A stretch of DNA of 7,760 nucleotides, taken from the NCBI GenBank assembly GCA_026391935.1, contig JAPLDC010000519.1, positions 1-7,760 of the forward strand, in the 5' to 3' direction. This DNA is from Bacteroidota bacterium (GTDB lineage Bacteria > Bacteroidota > Bacteroidia > 2-12-FULL-35-15). A program made the translations under genes and the position numbers. The notes under the pieces are model-generated. The model did no database searches. It was not told where the DNA came from and saw only the letters and a program-made list of their open reading frames with translations. Positions 6,788-7,760 of this stretch are shown here, in pieces (within the stretch, counting starts at the first letter, position 1; each line of letters opens with the position of its first letter).

Positions 6788-7021
6788 TTATCCTCCTGCA
6801 AACGGTGGTAAAAAAGCAACAACATCTCCATTATTCAATATTTTATTATCTGAAACAATTTGATTTCGCACAGTCATAACAAATTTATAGCTATTCAATT
6901 TTGGAAATTCATTAAGAATAGCCGTTTTAATAGAAAAAGTATCTTTACAATTATCAATTTCCATTCTATTTTTACCGGTGATATCCACAATGATCCCGAA
7001 AAACAATACCTCAGTTTTCAT
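6788..7021 (-). CDS. moaD: Molybdopterin synthase sulfur-carrier subunit MoaD
   Basis: This 77-residue ubiquitin-like protein carries sulfur as a C-terminal thiocarboxylate for MoaE. The family is shown by its size, a beta-strand start (KTEVLFFGII), VRNQIVSDNKILNNGDVVAFLPP (51-73) and the required terminal Gly-Gly after PPFA. The C-terminus would be adenylated by the MoeB encoded immediately downstream and would sit in the MoaE active site. The ATG overlaps the TGA stop of mobA by four bases (ATGA, 7018-7021), and the TAA stop abuts the moeB ATG, so all three are probably translationally coupled. ThiS is a related sulfur carrier, but ThiS is usually shorter and the neighbours here are Moco genes. 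Confidence 0.93.
   Translation of the reverse strand: MKTEVLFFGIIVDITGKNRMEIDNCKDTFSIKTAILNEFPKLNSYKFVMTVRNQIVSDNKILNNGDVVAFLPPFAGG
6791..6796 (-). promoter_or_regulatory. Shine-Dalgarno site of moeB inside the last two codons of moaD
   Basis: The minus strand reads GGAGGA-TAA-ATG. The GGA GGA encodes Gly76-Gly77 of MoaD and forms a strong ribosome-binding site whose GGAGG ends 4 bases before the moeB ATG. It is the only strong Shine-Dalgarno among the junctions of this operon. Confidence 0.7.
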
Positions 7022-7599
7022 TTTTTTGATGTTTTAAATATTAATTTTTCAACATCCTCTTTCGTATTAAGATTTGAAAAAATAGCCTCATTGTCAAAAT
7101 CAAGAAATCTAGTTTTAAACATTGTCACCACTTCTTGTAATTTCAAATGTCCGTTATCCAACTGTTTTTTTATTTTGAAGACACTTTGCTTTTTATATAC
7201 TGCGCATAAGGGATGAATATTTCCATTTTCTCTTGAAACAATAATTTCATTATCATCAATATTTTCAATCAAAGACAATAACACCTCTTTTGTGATCAAT
7301 GGTGTATCACAACTCACAACAACATTCAACTCATTTAAAGAATGGTACAACCATGTATAAATACCCCCTAATGGACCATGCTCTTTAACTATATCTTTAT
7401 ACACTTTAAAACCTAGATCATTATAATTATTATTATTTGCAATAATTAAAATTTCATCGGATACCTCTTTTAATACATCTATTACATATTGAATTATTTT
7501 TTTTCCGTTAATCTCAACAACACCTTTATCGGTGCCCATTCGAGAACTTTTCCCACCAGCCAAAACAATTCCTGTAATTTTCGACCCAACTCTAATCAT
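7018..7599 (-). CDS. mobA: Molybdenum cofactor guanylyltransferase MobA
   Basis: This 193-residue nucleotidyltransferase adds GMP to Mo-molybdopterin to give the guanine dinucleotide cofactor (MGD) used by DMSO-reductase-family enzymes such as formate dehydrogenases and nitrate reductases. The GTP-binding signature LAGGKSSRMGTDKG is at residues 13-26. EHGPLGGI (73-80), SCDTPL (96-101, with metal-binding D98), HPLCAVY (129-135) and FSNLNTKEDV (174-183) follow in the MobA order. The length is normal. The presence of mobA implies the host makes MGD-type rather than only plain Moco enzymes. It is the first complete gene of the visible operon, 103 bases after the stop of the preceding partial gene, and overlaps moaD by ATGA. 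Its start has no clear Shine-Dalgarno. MobA-like CTP-dependent enzymes (MocA) are a less likely alternative. Confidence 0.94.
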   Translation of the reverse strand: MIRVGSKITGIVLAGGKSSRMGTDKGVVEINGKKIIQYVIDVLKEVSDEILIIANNNNYNDLGFKVYKDIVKEHGPLGGIYTWLYHSLNELNVVVSCDTPLITKEVLLSLIENIDDNEIIVSRENGNIHPLCAVYKKQSVFKIKKQLDNGHLKLQEVVTMFKTRFLDFDNEAIFSNLNTKEDVEKLIFKTSKK

Positions 7600-7702
7600 T
7601 AATTTCTTGATCTACAATTATAATAATCAATTTATTCCTTTCTATTAAAGATTGAAATTTCAACCTTTATTTCACAACATCGAAAATGAATTTATCCTTC
7701 TA
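7600..7702 (-). promoter_or_regulatory. Upstream region of mobA with a 12-base palindrome
   Basis: This 103-base gap is the widest in the Moco operon and contains the perfect palindrome TTGAAATTTCAA at 7652-7663. The site could be an operator or an internal promoter element, but a palindrome of this composition can arise by chance in AT-rich DNA. I could not place a convincing sigma-70 or Bacteroidota-type promoter, a terminator hairpin or a Moco riboswitch here. Confidence 0.3.
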
Positions 7703-7760
7703 TCAGTTAAAAGGAAATAGTATCACATCAACCATTTCCCCCTTCTGAATTTCTTCTGCC
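7703..7760 (-). CDS. moeA: Probable molybdopterin molybdenumtransferase MoeA, last 19 residues only
   Basis: The minus strand from 7759 to 7703 reads AEEIQKGEMVDVILFPFN followed by TGA (7703-7705), counted as 18 clear residues after one partial codon at the edge. The pattern 'I-x-K-G-E-x-V-D-V-x-L' is how MoeA domain IV ends, where the chain closes with an 'aGe.V.V.l' strand. MoeA inserts molybdate into adenylylated molybdopterin, which fits a gene directly upstream of mobA on the same strand. The evidence is a very short tail plus context, so another protein with a similar last strand remains possible. Confidence 0.55.
   Translation of the reverse strand, partial: AEEIQKGEMVDVILFPFN

Noticed and set aside
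7600..7702. Moco riboswitch in front of mobA
   Set aside because: The gap is only 103 bases, very AT-rich, and shows no multi-stem structure by eye.

Overview
The window is AT-rich and almost fully coding. It suggests a strictly anaerobic or microaerophilic member of the Bacteroidota or a relative. The basis is a cone-less ~870-residue adenosylcobalamin-dependent ribonucleotide reductase, a fused MoaC-MoaB/MogA protein, a MoeB with a C-terminal rhodanese domain, and weak or absent Shine-Dalgarno sequences at most starts. This taxonomic call is inference from protein style, not a phylogeny.

Left part (1-2893, minus strand): a deoxyribonucleotide synthesis block. nrdJ (class II ribonucleotide reductase) is followed 41 bases later by a gene that begins with an ATP-cone (the nucleotide-sensing domain of ribonucleotide reductases and NrdR) and runs off the left edge. 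NrdJ here has no ATP-cone, so the sensor domain sits in the next gene.

Middle (2894-3118): a 225-base divergent control region containing several short inverted and direct repeats. It faces nrdJ on one side and, on the other, a radical-SAM gene (3119-3895, plus strand) of the COG0731 type whose bacterial role is not established.

Right part (3911-7760, minus strand, transcribed right to left): a compact molybdenum cofactor (Moco/MGD) operon. In order it holds the C-terminal tip of a probable moeA at the right edge, then mobA, moaD, moeB (with rhodanese), moaE, the moaC-moaB fusion, and an unrecognised 123-residue gene. The junctions are tight: an ATGA overlap at mobA/moaD, a direct TAA-ATG abutment at moaD/moeB, and gaps of 2, 11 and 14 bases after that. 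These genes cover formation of cPMP (MoaC half), sulfur activation and transfer (MoeB-rhodanese, MoaD, MoaE), adenylylation of molybdopterin (MoaB/MogA half), molybdate insertion (MoeA) and GMP attachment (MobA). MoaA, needed for the first step, is not in the window.

The points most worth following up are the unknown protein at the end of the Moco operon, the ATP-cone gene downstream of a cone-less NrdJ, the repeat-rich divergent promoter region, and the use of MoaD's two terminal glycine codons as the ribosome-binding site for moeB. I saw no mobile element, CRISPR array, tRNA or rRNA.
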